From contig WIXG01000002.1 in the NCBI GenBank assembly GCA_009869945.1, positions 620,001-684,000 on the forward strand: a DNA stretch of 64,000 bases, written 5' to 3'. The notes beneath the pieces are model-generated. The model was not told the DNA's origin. It worked only from the letters and a program-made list of their open reading frames with translations, and made no database searches. Source of the stretch: Mesaphorura yosii (taxonomy: Eukaryota > Arthropoda > Collembola > Poduromorpha > Tullbergiidae). Both the position numbers and the translations under genes were made by a program. Of this stretch, positions 38,701-54,404 are shown piece after piece (within the stretch, counting starts at the first letter, position 1; every line of letters begins with the position of its first letter).

Positions 38701-41700
38701 CTTAAACATCTGGCACTAAAAGGGCCATGGGTTGAGCCATGGAACCTGGGAGCGTGCACTTTATTCCATTAATCCTTCACATTCGTTCAGAGTACACGGT
38801 GCACTTTGCTTTTCCGTTAATTTAAACCATGCAGTTGTGGTCTGACGAGGGCACATGACGTGCATGACCCAAAAATGCACGCTCTGACAATGACAAGCCG
38901 TGTCCCGAGCCAGCGTTTGAGCTGAGTAGAGGGAAAGTGAAAAATGATAAATTATGATTATAATGCATTACTCGCGCACAAGGGCCGGGCTTACCGGAAA
39001 ATGTAATAAACCTTTCACTTACATCGGACTCCGACCGTCAGTAAAGGCTGCTGGACAGAATCGCATGTGAACATGTGCATGTGAATCGAAGAATCGATGC
39101 GCACTGGGAATTTATCAACTTTTTCAAATTCTGGGCAAATAGATCCCCCGCAGCCAGCGAATGATTTCCGACAAAATGAACGTGAAAGTAATGAGCTTAC
39201 ACACCAAAGCAAACACGCCACGAGCGAACTGAGCCAATTTATTTACGTCGCGAGTCCATGCCCAATAATAAGCTTATTATTTCAAACTCAATCTTGTCCG
39301 CCCGCAGGCACGCTGATTGTTGTCTTTGTGCGTCTGTGATTGTCAACAAGAAAACACGATCGATCGGATACTTGCGAAAGTTAGACCATAGACAATTTGT
39401 AATTACGAACAGCTTCAAAGTTCAATCTTTGAAATCCAGAAGACCTTGAGCTTGGTCAAAGGCTTTCAGCCAGCTTTCAGATTCAGCCTATCAAGAGGAC
39501 CGAATCTGTCTGGATGGCTGGAAACGTTGACCAGCTGGGCTAGCTCAACCCAACCAAGTTTGTTTAATGAGGATCAGGTGCATGCAACCAGTCATAATAA
39601 TGACTCGCAGAAATAGCATCTGTTTTGTTCTACCTGATCCTGATCCTGGCATTAATTAACGACATTTTTACAGGAAATGTCCATGCGAACTGTAATGAAG
39701 ATATGGAAACCGCGAGGGAAGGCTTCATTGTGAATCCGGGCTACCCGAGCATTTATCCTGGAGGTCTCATTTGTCAGTGGAAGCTCCAAGTCTCACAACA
39801 GCGAATACTTCTCGTATTTCTGGATGTATCCCTCCGAGGTAAGATTATTTGCAAGTATTCAACTTGTTCAAACCACAACTACCTTCCTCCTCCGCATTTT
39901 CCCTTACAAATTGGAAATTATTAACCATGCAACCAAAATTCTCGGAATACTTTACTCAAGACAGCGTCTGAACGGATACTAATTCATGCTACACACTGTT
40001 TAAGACTCTTTCATTTTCCCTGAACTCATTCACCGGAATCAATTTCGCATTGGTATTCCTGAAACTGTAAAAATACGCCAGTTATTCGGTAAAAGTGGGT
40101 GATCAAAACATGAATTTTGTGAGCTGTAAAGGTCAGGGTCGAGTGAAATGAAAATATTGCATCGTCTTTTTCGTTCTTGGAGCGTCAGAGACAAAATGCT
40201 AAAATAATATCGACATCGACAAACACCATAATTATTATTGCATTCCATTTCTGAGATAGTCAATAAGTTTTTTAATTAACCGTGTTTCTTCAATGTCTTC
40301 TTCTTTCATTTACAAATTAAATTCTAATATCTGTCTCAATTTTATGGAAGCTTATTTTTACCGCTCGTCTCTTTATTTGGACGAGGTAAACTTTGTTTAG
40401 AGACACTTTTTCGTTTCCACCCGCCTCAGTCGCATTTTCTTTTGAAGTTTGAAAACTTTAATTTAAATATATAGTACTTAACATTGTCAATAGTAAATTA
40501 CACCGAAACTTTCGTTGGCTTCAATGCCATTTCCACCTGCCGCCCTGCATATCAAAAAGAGTAGTAACGCTGTACTCCAGAGACTTTATTGCAAACTGCG
40601 CCAACGTATAACACGTGGACCACACACTTCCTTTCTAATCAGCAAATTGTTCGGGCAGCGCAGCGCTACGAATTACAAATAAGGCGGCATGACCGAATTT
40701 TTGCACAAAGCAGTGGGGTCGAATTACGTGCGTGCAAACGCAGGCACAAACAATGCATGACATAAGCCATGAGCATGAGAAAGGAAGAAAGGACAGCTAC
40801 CCAGAAACAACTTGCGGTTATGCTCATTTTGGCTTCTTGTCTTTATGTTGTTGCAAGCGTCTAGTCTTCGTGGTGCCTGTTGAGTCAGCGCAGCGGGCTG
40901 ACGAAACTTCTTAATTCCCAAACTTCTCATCTTGCTCTTACTACAACGTACTGCTTTCATTGCAAAATTCTGCTCGGTGTTGGTTTCGCGTCTCGCGTTT
41001 CGCCCTCGCATTACAAAAATAGAACAGTTCCTTTGACTTGAGACTACGGCATGCAAAGTCTTAATGCCAACGGTAATGGTAATGTGCGTATGTACATGCA
41101 AGTTTGTGGTCTAAAGTCCTTAGACAATGCATAATCTCTAATGATGTAATGATGCAACGTGCTGTGTTGCTTGCACTGGAATTACGTTCGATTTGGGATG
41201 GAATAACAAGTAATTGAGCTTCTGTTGTGTTTCAGGGCAAGACAAGTCTTCGTGTCGTGATGAGTTGGTAATCAGCGAGCAAGGGAGCAAAATCCTGAGT
41301 ACATGCGGTGATCACAAAAGTGCCATCGCCGTTTTATCGTTCTCCTCGTCTCTCAACGTTACATTCGCACCACGCAGCCGTGTCGCGTTTCCCAAAAGAG
41401 GATTTCTTTTGTACTTTCGGGGTAAGATCCTTTGAAGTTGAAGTATTAATTTTTAATTAACTCGCCAAGGTTACTTAGAGTCAAGTCCAACAGGTTATGG
41501 TAGGGAAGAGATTCTAGCCCACGTATCATGTGACAAGAGAAAATCTCCCACGGTTGACTATTATTTATACTTCGAAAATCTCATTCTAATGACAGCAAAA
41601 CGTACTTCTCGGTGAAAGTAAAGTAAATAAGCTTTTATTAAACAAATTGCTTTCCCTTTGTTCAACTCAGAGAAAATGAATCGAATTCTCTTAAAAACTT

Positions 41701-43884
41701 TTCCCCACTTGCTTCGGTCCGCCTACTGAGAAATGAACACTAAATTGAGCCTTAGGGTAGGACAAGAATTAGAACGACGTATTTAGGCCTAGTTTCCCGT
41801 TGAATAAAACAGTGTCATATTCCAACGATTTGAACAAGAAGCAACAGAGCGTTAATTAACGCATAATTTCACGTCATGTTTCAGCTCTCGGATGCAATGA
41901 GCCCACGGAACTGAGCAACTCGTACATTGTTTCCAGAAACGCGTCGCACATTCATCTTCACTGCGTACTTGGATGCCTGTTTCCTGATAGCCTGACCAAC
42001 TCACGCTGGTTGTCCTGCAACTCACTCGATAACACCTGGGTTAGTGGAGTCACGTTCTGCCAAGGTGAGCAATGTAGAATATATTGACGTGCAGTGCATG
42101 AGTTCGGCTCTAGCGCTTCATTGTGCATTGGGTGATGAGAGACAAGTTGATTAATTTTCCACGAAATAGTTTACACACATTTCGAGAGTGGAATCAAGTA
42201 CTTGCTTGTACAACAAGTGGCATGTACTGCTATGTCTGCCATTTATTTGCAGCTTTTAGCCCTAGACTTTCACAGAACATTTCCCAGTAAAAGCGAAGGT
42301 TAAGGGTGATATTCGTCCGATGCGATGGTGGAAAGTGCGATGTTGGCTGTGGCGAACCGCGAAAGACACTCATGAGTGACGGATTAAAGCCTATTTTCCA
42401 AGAATCTGCAGATACTTAGCGCCTCGCCTAGGGTTACATAGTCTTGCTGTATAAGAAACAATTTCTTATGGAATCCGGGTTTCAGACTTTAGTGTTGTCT
42501 GCCACTTGTGGCGGCGGGTGCCGATTAGAGTAGAATGTTGCATGAGAACCAGTGGCCAGGCATTTTATGATGGAGAGCCTGAGAAATGAAAGGATAAATT
42601 ATTCAACACAGCACATTGAGTTCTCAGAATTACTCTCCAAAATCACTTCATCACATTTCCTCGACAGTAAACTAACAACGAGAATCTGTCGAAGCTACTG
42701 GGAATTACAATCAGCCTTTTGTTGGGAAGAAAATGCATTTGAACAGCACAAGGTCGGTCCCGGCCACATATCACAGTCTTGACCCTCAGGCCAAGACTGC
42801 AGCTTCAGGATAAAGTGGGTTGATTGAACCGGGCCTGCGTGGGGTCTGTGGTGCAAAGGACACGTGCAAAGGGTGTACCTTTGATGTACCACAAGTCAAA
42901 GTATCAACGTAACACTTTCTTTCTACTTTCCTCTGCAGACATTCGAAGCATTATGGCAACTTCGACTAATGGCACGATTAATCTTCGACCAGTATTTGAC
43001 AAGGATACAAGAGTCAGCGTTATTGTGGGTAAGTAAACAGTGATCGATCCGAGTCAATTCTATTGTTCGCTCTTGTAACTATTCACACAGTATTTGAGCG
43101 GATCCATTTCTTTGATTTGATATTTCGCGCATGCATGGTAGGAATAGTTGGGACAGCACAGCAGGAATCGTAAATGTTCTCCGAAACCTCGTTAATAAAC
43201 ACCATTTGCATTTTTTGACTTACAGATTACATCGTTCCTGCATGCATCATGTTAGTTCTGCTCGTTCTGAACGGATTCGTGCTTCTGTGGATACGCAAGA
43301 TGAAACAAAGGTATCGGGATTAGGTTTCTCCTTACTTTCTTGGAATTGTGAAAGTGACATGCCTCTTTCATCTGCCAATGTGTCAATTCCTTTATTGTTA
43401 TTTTCTTGATCTCGCGCCCGCGCGTTCTGTGAAGTTATCTTTTCAAGTCAGAATAAATGTGATTAAATTCCACTAACAAGACAGCGAGATGTCAACCATA
43501 ACCCAAGGCTCAACCTTTGAAACTCGGTTTTGTTCTGTTTCCAGGAGACGAAGCGTAGAGGAAGAAATCCAAGACAAGCAAGAGATAGATGACATCTTAA
43601 AGACAAAAGTCATCACTCCGGAAGAAAGCACGTATACACTCTCGAGTGATGGAACTGAAGGTGCCTTGATCGGCCCCACCATTAAGAGCACATGGATGCA
43701 GGATGACGAGTCCGTGACAGGAAAAAACCAGCCCGGCCCTATCACTCTCACAATGATCAAGAGTAACTACGCGAACGGCCAAGCTAAGACAACCAACGGC
43801 GGGATGGCGTACACTCCGATTCCAACAAACACCAATGGGAATCCGCAGTTTCCTTACGGCTTCGCACGCTCGACGGCAGTCTGA
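29785..43884 (+). CDS. SUEL lectin - CUB - sushi-like single-pass membrane protein
   Basis: Eleven exons: 29785-29860, 30055-30265, 30386-30898, 35186-35227, 35256-35389, 39674-39838, 41236-41421, 41885-42064, 42939-43028, 43226-43310, 43545-43884 (673 residues). Order: signal peptide (about 1-25); a SUEL/rhamnose-binding-lectin domain starting at about 30 (VVACCHHEVTLKC, IGIVQARY) and ending at about 325 (CSGRTQCTV, VVKYLCYD), interrupted by about 200 residues; CUB (about 332-442; NPGYPSIYPGG, CRDEL); a Cys-rich sushi-like module (about 446-502); membrane segment (about 534-557); a tail of about 110 residues ending STAV, a class I PDZ-ligand pattern. Introns 3 and 5 each exceed 4 kb. I know no named gene with this order; surface carbohydrate or matrix binding is inference. 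Exon 4 and the 28-nt intron after it rest on domain fit only. Confidence 0.8.
30332..30368. repeat. AATGCT-type hexanucleotide repeat
   Basis: Tandem AATGTC/AATGCT/AATGCC units in the short intron 2 of the SUEL-CUB receptor gene, close to the acceptor of exon 3. Confidence 0.75.
30899..35185. other. Large intron 3 of the SUEL-CUB receptor gene
   Basis: A 4.3-kb intron with a GTAATA donor and a pyrimidine-rich CCAG acceptor. A 120-codon minus-strand frame (31973-32335) has no recognisable domain. I see no nested gene, RNA or transposon. Confidence 0.55.
35228..35255 (+). other. Putative 28-nt intron 4 of the SUEL-CUB receptor gene
   Basis: It begins GTAATATG and ends AATTCCAG, with flanks in phase 2. 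Removing it joins CFSAGAETIILNG to CSGRTQC, giving the C-x(11-14)-C-x4-C spacing of SUEL domains. Reading through gives an immediate stop (TAA at 35229-35231). Confidence 0.5.
35390..39673. other. Large intron 5 of the SUEL-CUB receptor gene
   Basis: A 4.3-kb intron from GTAAGT to TTTTTACAG, containing only short unsupported open frames. The last 50 bases translate in frame with the CUB exon as a hydrophobic stretch but contain no ATG. Confidence 0.55.
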
Positions 43885-44182
43885 CCTCGTCCTGCCTGGA
43901 ACCAATAAGACAAATGCATTAAGCAATGACCACTGCTCTAAAACTTAAACATTTGCAATCCTTGCCTTTTGGGTGTATCTAAAGGACAATTTTCATGCGA
44001 AAAACACGTACGAACTATACTTTGGTATTCTTTTTATTATTTCAAATTGCTTTAAATGATATGTGCCATATTGCCTATGTATATTATGCAGAGCTTCTGA
44101 TACTACAGCATGAAATGAAGGGAATGAAGGTTGCTACAAGAGCATGAGCACAGCCAAAATATAGTACTATTTAATAATTGTA

Positions 44183-44188
44183 TTTATT
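44183..44188 (-). terminator. Polyadenylation signal AATAAA, 26/29-kDa proteinase gene
   Basis: First minus-strand AATAAA after the stop codon at 44510, giving a 3'UTR of about 330-350 nt. It lies inside the predicted 3'UTR of the opposing receptor gene. Confidence 0.5.
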
Positions 44189-44281
44189 TTTATTGGTTAA
44201 TGAAACGAGATACATAAACTAGTAGTACAAGCAATGGAAACTCCTGAAACATGAAGAACGAAATTGTAACTTGAAAGCGAA

Positions 44282-44287
44282 AATAAA
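44282..44287 (+). terminator. Polyadenylation signal AATAAA, SUEL-CUB receptor gene
   Basis: First plus-strand AATAAA after the stop codon at 43884. A second candidate lies near 44391. Confidence 0.5.
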
Positions 44288-44509
44288 GACAGTGTATCAT
44301 TACTCGGTTTAAGAACGGTTGTTTACAAAACTTTAGACCAAATTGTGGTAAAACAATTCCAGACTCGTGCAGCACATCAACCGAGAATCAAATAAAAATC
44401 TTGAGCTGCTTCAAGGCTAAAACACTACATATGTAAATTACTAGTTGATTTAGACAACATCGGTTTCCATCAAGAACAAAGTCTCCGAGGTTTTTAGAGA
44501 GTTTGCCTG

Positions 44510-48198
<3,689 letters not shown>

Positions 48199-48276
48199 TT
48201 TAGGAGCTGAAATTCAATGAATCTTGGCGAAAATAATCTGCACTGGCGTCTATTGAAGAAGAATGATGAGGATCTC

Positions 48277-48296
48277 TTATTATTATTATTATTATT
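48277..48296. repeat. TTA trinucleotide microsatellite
   Basis: A perfect run of six to seven TTA units in the 5' region of the cysteine proteinase gene. Confidence 0.85.
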
Positions 48297-49878
48297 GCAG
48301 TACAATTTACTGCAATGAACAACTTCTGTCCTGTTTTCAAGGTTGCAACTTCTACTGCGCTGTCTCTTGCTTTGATCCTCCTAAAGTCGCGATGACGAAG
48401 ATTAGGCATGGACTTTGTATATACGAGTACACTTTTAAATCATGTACCAAGAAATATTGCGTCTCAGTTGAATGTCGTGTGATTATGATAAACGCAATCA
48501 CAAGCAAACAAGTCAACGGATAAGACACCAGTCTTGTTAAAGGAGGTCAAGTCATGAAAAATGAATCACTGCAGAGGTCGACAGTCTCAAGCTCGGCCTC
48601 TGATGATTCAGCCTGTTCGTGATCATCTCGTTTTTGTCTTAGTTTCAGGCTGGTTGGTTTACAACGTGCATTACGTATTTATGGCTTGATGCTAGTCTAC
48701 TTGCGACCGTGTTATCGTGCTGTCCGAGGGTTAAAGCTGAAGTTTTTCTAGGAGAACTTGGAGCTCAGCAAGATCGGAGAACAAAACTTTAACACTGAAC
48801 TGAATATTGTCGTGTCCAGTCTGGGCTGAACCTGGTGAAGACAAACATGACAAAGAGGCGAAAAATGAATCATTTGAGATACGAGGTCGTTGTTTATCAT
48901 TGAAATGCAAAAAATTGCAAATGTCACGATTTGCTTGTTAGTTTGCGGTTGTCTAGTTTGGAAAGAGAATTGCTGTTTATCAAATGACATTTGCATTGGG
49001 ATTGAGGCAGCGGATTTAGATTTTGGCGACTTTTGGTCGTGGTGCTGTTGGATTCTTCCACTCCTCGTGCCGTAGTGAATTGTGAATGCGCAAAAAACTT
49101 CAGGTTAGCGTGAGAATCATATTTCAAGGTGTTAAATAACCCATTTGAATTGGCTTGGATGCCCGTACCCCTTGCTTGCCTTGATGAGCAAAATTTTGCA
49201 AAAAGACATGGAGCATACATACAATAATGCCATTTACGCGGAGGTACTCGTATATACCAACAGGCTCAGATCACAGGTTCCCCCAATTGCTGAGATACCA
49301 ACCCACCTGGTGATTTTCTAGGCTAACCCGTCCTGGTATAAGTTTTGATGAAAGGGTGCAGAATGGGAAATAGGAAGTAGCCCTTCAACTCCTTTGATCT
49401 ACTGAAGAGCTGTTCTGAAATTACTGGTAACCAGATTAATTTTACTGTACAAAATTTAGAAGATGCTTTTCTCATTCATTGCCAAATTCCACTTCCTCGA
49501 AAGGGGAGATTGGTAAAATTAGTTGATTAGCTGTATTTGAAAAAAACTCAAAACAAAAGTGCAAACGAAGGATTGGATGTATACGTGACGTACAGGAGTA
49601 AGCTTAAAAGATGCTTTTCGAGATAATTGTTGATTACTTGCTTCGCTACCGGTTCAAGAACTTTAAATTCATCCAATATTCAGAGCGGAAGAGAAAGAAT
49701 TTCGTTAAAACTTTACTTTAAGTACGGCTTGTTTATCACATTTTAATTCTTTTAATGAATACACGAGAGGAATTTGTTCTAAATTTGTGAATTCTCTTCC
49801 GGAGGCGCGTTGCGTTCGAGTTAAGTTGTTACCTTGATGTGAGGGGATAATAAAATATTCATATTTTCGTGAACAAGT

Positions 49879-49884
49879 TTTATT
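49879..49884 (-). terminator. Polyadenylation signal AATAAA for the gene ending at 49985
   Basis: AATAAA on the minus strand about 100 nt after the stop codon. Confidence 0.55.
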
Positions 49885-49984
49885 ACATTTTCCCAATAAC
49901 ATTACTTATTATACAGCTTGGGTTGATATCCTCCTCGCAGATCTCCTCCGGGCATTACCAGATTAGTTGGGCGGCCCGTTCACC

Positions 49985-50383
49985 TCAGAATCCAGTCGTC
50001 ACTTTCCTCGCGTACGATTTGGTGTGGGCAATGTACTTGCTCGACGTGGATCTCAGAGTCTGGAGCAGCATCGCGTCACGGCTGCTCTTCATCGACTGCC
50101 CGCGCTGATTGCGGTCCAAGTACGACTTGAGAGCGCGTTCTTCCCAGAGCATCGGCCGAGGAGCCTCGACGCGTCGATCGCCTCGTGCTCGTGAGTCGAG
50201 ATAGTCGACCATGGGCCTGTAGTAGTTGGAGCCGTAGTCGTAGTTATACTCGTACACTTGAGATCTTGGCCTTTGCCAATGCACAAAAGTTGTTGGTCTT
50301 TTTCGCAAAAGTTGTTCAGCAGCAGTTGGAGCGGTCCCAACAAAAGTTCCTTCGGATTTCTCCAAAACTTCTGCGTCACCCAT
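49985..50383 (-). CDS. Small YxYNYxxGxxYYxP-motif protein, thick-filament (myofilin-like?) candidate
   Basis: A single coding exon of 132 residues, starting at 50383 (MGDAEVLEKSEG). A pyrimidine-rich acceptor (TTTATTCTGCAG) lies just upstream, with the exon starting at 50404, so a non-coding first exon is likely. The core is SQVYEYNYDYGSNYYRPMV followed by DYLDSRARG; the rest is basic and polar with no membrane segment. The gene at 54405-55546 shares the motif and the 5'UTR intron position. From memory this motif recalls insect muscle thick-filament proteins (myofilin or the head of short paramyosin), but I cannot verify that. Expression in muscle would support it. Confidence 0.65.
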   Translation of the reverse strand: MGDAEVLEKSEGTFVGTAPTAAEQLLRKRPTTFVHWQRPRSQVYEYNYDYGSNYYRPMVDYLDSRARGDRRVEAPRPMLWEERALKSYLDRNQRGQSMKSSRDAMLLQTLRSTSSKYIAHTKSYARKVTTGF

Positions 50384-50404
50384 TGTTATTTATATCTGTC
50401 GGAT

Positions 50405-53400
50405 CTGCAGAATAAATCGAGACACTCGAGTTAGAAGTTTCGGAGCAGAGGACGAGGACGCTTATTCATCAATGCACTTTATATCTCAATCATGAGACAA
50501 TTTGTCTCGAACAGTTTCAGGTACGAGATGCAATGAGTAACAGTCACCAGAAACCACAATACCAGACAGTTGAGGAGAATTATGAGATATCGTTTTGATT
50601 CTTTTGTATGGTTGAAGTCCTGCTTAAGATTAAGAGTCTGGAAGTTGGAGAGTATCACTACTGATATTAAATGGCTGACGAATTCAATTTACAATTGGAA
50701 TCGAAAGAAACTGTCATTTATAATACGAATGGAAGCATTTACAACAAATAAACATATTTTCTCGTATTCCATGAAGCTTTATTTACATTTCCAATGTACA
50801 CGGATTCGTGTGTGGAAAAATCCTAATATCCCAATCGAAGTATTCTGATGTATAATATTGGATTCGGATGTTGACATTTTCAGAGTCTGCGTCTTTGAAT
50901 TCAGTCACTTAGACATTCGACCTTTCTTTGAAATAAAGGAAGGTATTTTATTTTATTTCCGTACTAAATGGAGCTGACAGATACGTTGCAGATTTCAGTC
51001 CTGCGCGAGTATCGTAGCAACATCTATCTGAAGCCCATTCGTTTTATCCATGCCAAAATCTATATTAATCACGCGTATGGAAGCCCGTGCCCGTACCAAA
51101 TTGGGCCAAGGCAAAAATTGGCATTGGTAAATTGGCAGGTTATTAAGTTAGACTCCCTTTTAGTGAATAAGAAAAACAATGAGCAAAATGGCATGACGCA
51201 ACAGAACAGAGAATGGCTTTGGCTTTGTTGTACGAATCAAAGAATCAATTCCTATTTCCTCTCAGTAAATTCTGGGAATTTTTGTGTTTGGAAATGAAAA
51301 CAGGCATTAGTAACATGCTCACCTATGGTAAGTATCCGAAAAACAGAGCAACAAAGGTGAGCTGAAGTCCAAAGTCCGACCAGAAGACGCTTGTTTTGTG
51401 CTGGAAGCTCGCCTTGATTTTAATCGTACTTCTTCAAAGGAATGAATTACAGCAAATTGTCGAGAAGAACAAAAGAGGATTTCTTTTGTTTACTGGATCT
51501 TTTCCGCAATTATTCTAATCTAATGCTCAGGTTGTTTCTTGTTCTACTTCAAGCACGTTCTGAATGCGATATGATTGCGATGCTGTTTATGACCAACTGT
51601 TTTCTTTCTTTCTGTACTCGCTCGTAATGTTTTAAAATGTTCCAAGTGCAAGCGGAACAGATAAGACCAGCGTGACAGTGGCAACCTTCCTCGTTCCGAC
51701 AAGACTTTAAAACGATACTAATTTATCCGAGACCGAGAACAAACAAGCGGCTGCTGCAAAGGCAAAGGCAACAGTAATTTAAGAGGCTCGGAGCAGAAAG
51801 ACTGTGAGTGTAGTTGAAAAATGTTTGCTGTTGAAGAGAACAAAATGACAAGGACAAATAAAATGTATCCCAAATGTAATGCCAAATGAAAATGTGATAC
51901 TTTAGAAACCCACGGGAAGAGAAGAGAGCTCTCATCTTCATCTTGATCTCCTGTTCCTATTATTGTTATAACGCGAAAATTGGCTCAGATGCCGGAGAAC
52001 TTTCATCTCTTATTTTTAAACTCGGGCAAATGCAAATACCAGTGGTAGGCGAGGCACGGCAGTGGCAAATGCATCCAAGGCACATCCGCACTCATTTGCG
52101 CTCACCGTTCGCTTTCCACGTAGGTGTTTTGTGCGGAAATTTGAGAGCCCGTATCGTGCTTTCGTGAATTGTATAATCATAACTCAAACCTGCCTAGCAT
52201 GGATTAAGGATTAATGTTCCAAAGTGCTCATTCTTGTTTTTCAAAGTAGTAGTAAAATTTTCCATCTTTCTTTCTTGTGGCTCGACGCGAATGCGAATGC
52301 AAACACGAAACCGTATTCTATATTCTCTTTTATAACTTGGCACCCTGTGGCTGTGGCATTCACACGATGTCGTGGTGGTCGCGGTCGAAATTATGTCTGT
52401 AGACATGTCGGAGCTCACGCTTACTAATTTAAACGGCTGGAACATTAGTTCGTTGCCAAATCTTCTGCTACACAAATTGCGAAGACAAGGGAAAGAAATC
52501 CCATTATCGACGAGCGAGTAGCGTGAGAATGCGAATGCGAATTTCATTCTGATCTTTTAATTCCTCGTGTGACTTGTGATTTGCAATGACGCTCTTCGAG
52601 TACGTAGAGCACAGGACGGATGAAACAACGAAATCCATCCGTCGAGCACCGTATTGCTAATGTCTCGTTTTTGCTAATGAACGCGGCATTTTGGCACAGG
52701 ACGAAATCGAGACGCGATTGCTATGGGTATTTAAAATTAGGTCTGAGATTATAGAGCTCATTACAATCTGTCACCTTCATCCTGCACATACGTCATTGTC
52801 TTCTTCAATTTCAAAACGGCTTATTGTTAGAGTTGCTAGTCGCATCCTTGAGCTCGAGCACTCCGACTTCACCTCTGCGGACACACGCTCGCTCTTCTTT
52901 CAAGGTTGACGAAAACTATTATTACACGATACGATCACAATGACGACGAGGTTTGTTCTTTCATCTCAACGGCGCATCGTCGATGTCCAATTAGCTTGCC
53001 TGACATCTTTCTGTTTCCTTTCGCGAGCAATTGACACGAGGCAACTCTGTGAAAACGAGCCGTTTCTTTGATACTCAATTTCTCACAGAAAATTTTAATG
53101 CGAATCAAATGAATAGATTAAAGGGGTTGAAGAACACACATGTGAGTATTTGCTAAAAATCTCGTCCTCCATTCATTAGTGAAAGTTGTTGTGAAAGCTC
53201 AAGGGTCAAGAATAGTTACACGATTGTAAAGTAAATTGAAAAAAGAACCTTGCAATACCAGGAAGGAAAAGTAAAATTCGCTAATTGAAACTTTAGGCAA
53301 TTAAAATTGAAATCACTTGAATGCTAAATTCTCTTTAATTGCAAACTCAACTATATTGAAAACTCAAATATGACTTGTCTATATTATTACTGTCATATTA

Positions 53401-54404
53401 CACAATTAAGACCCACAATGTCTTTTTGTCAGTATTCAGAAGAAGTTGATCCTTGAGATTTTGTTTTTCGTGAGAGAAAGCAATTCAAGCAACGAAACGA
53501 TATCAAATTAACAAGGTTCGGGGAAATATTCCATTGATTATTATTGCATTCCAAGCACGGCTCCGACAAGTGATACGAACAATCTAAGTTACTATTTCGC
53601 AGTGCGTGTAGGACGTAAGATGATTCATGACATTTGAAGCAAGCACACTAAATGCTGAACAAGTATTGGTGGTTGACAGACGATATTCTCGATATGCACT
53701 TTGTTCCATGTTCGCCCAAGTTCAGTTTTCGGTTACAGTTAGTTAACCTAAATGCTGAAGAAACTTTTATGAAAAATAACTACTGACTAAATTCATGCTA
53801 AAACAATAATCAGCGATGAAAGTCGCGAACTGGGAACAACCAGAGTTTTGCTGTTATTTATTCTGTCATTACGCTAATTACGCGCAACACAAAAAAACAA
53901 TTTATACCTTATTCGAATCAGAACATGTGTCTTTGCTTTGAGTTCTTAACCAGCAAGAGTTATACTGATAGATGAAACGCCGAAAATGATGACGCCAATG
54001 ATCGGCAAGAGCAATAAATATTACCGTACGTAATGAAAAGAGAGATGAATGACGCATGTGAGAAGCGTGGACAAAAACAAAATTTCTTCGATTCCAGAAA
54101 TAATTAAAGGTAACAGATACAGGCAGACCAGAAATGAACAAAATAGGATAACACGTCAACAAGTAATTACAAATGAATGGTAAAGGTTACAACTCCAGTT
54201 AAACCTACAAAATTTTGGAAGGTCAACTCTCGGCCTCTGAGCAATGAATTATTACAGCTTTTGTTGTTTCGTCGTGAAATATTAGAATATGACTAGGGAG
54301 TAAACGATTTTGAGGGAACCCTGAAACCTAAATTTTAGACCATAAATCCTCTTAAAAAATTCACAATCTCGTACTCGGTTGCAGCAGGAGGTGCTTCGCT
54401 TCAC
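50405..54404. other. Intergenic or 5' region between the two motif-sharing genes
   Basis: About 4 kb with only short unsupported open frames. It should include the promoter and non-coding first exon of the gene at 49985-50383 and the 3'UTR of the gene at 54405-55546; a minus-strand AATAAA lies at 53857-53862. Tandem GAATGC units occur near 52291 and 52528. Confidence 0.4.

Larger units (their letters stand above)
48199..49984. other. Intergenic region upstream of the 26/29-kDa proteinase gene
   Basis: It contains the proteinase promoter and the 3'UTR of the next minus-strand gene. A (TTA)n microsatellite lies at 48277-48296, about 80 nt upstream of the ATG. No other gene was recognised. Confidence 0.45.

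Noticed and set aside
39613-39673. Hydrophobic stretch in frame with the CUB exon, resembling a signal peptide
   Set aside because: It has no ATG, and the sequence is a normal pyrimidine-rich intron end before TTTTTACAG.
42770-42840. Short palindromic segments around CTTGACCCTCAGGCCAAG
   Set aside because: Imperfect and short, without flanking duplication or terminal repeats.
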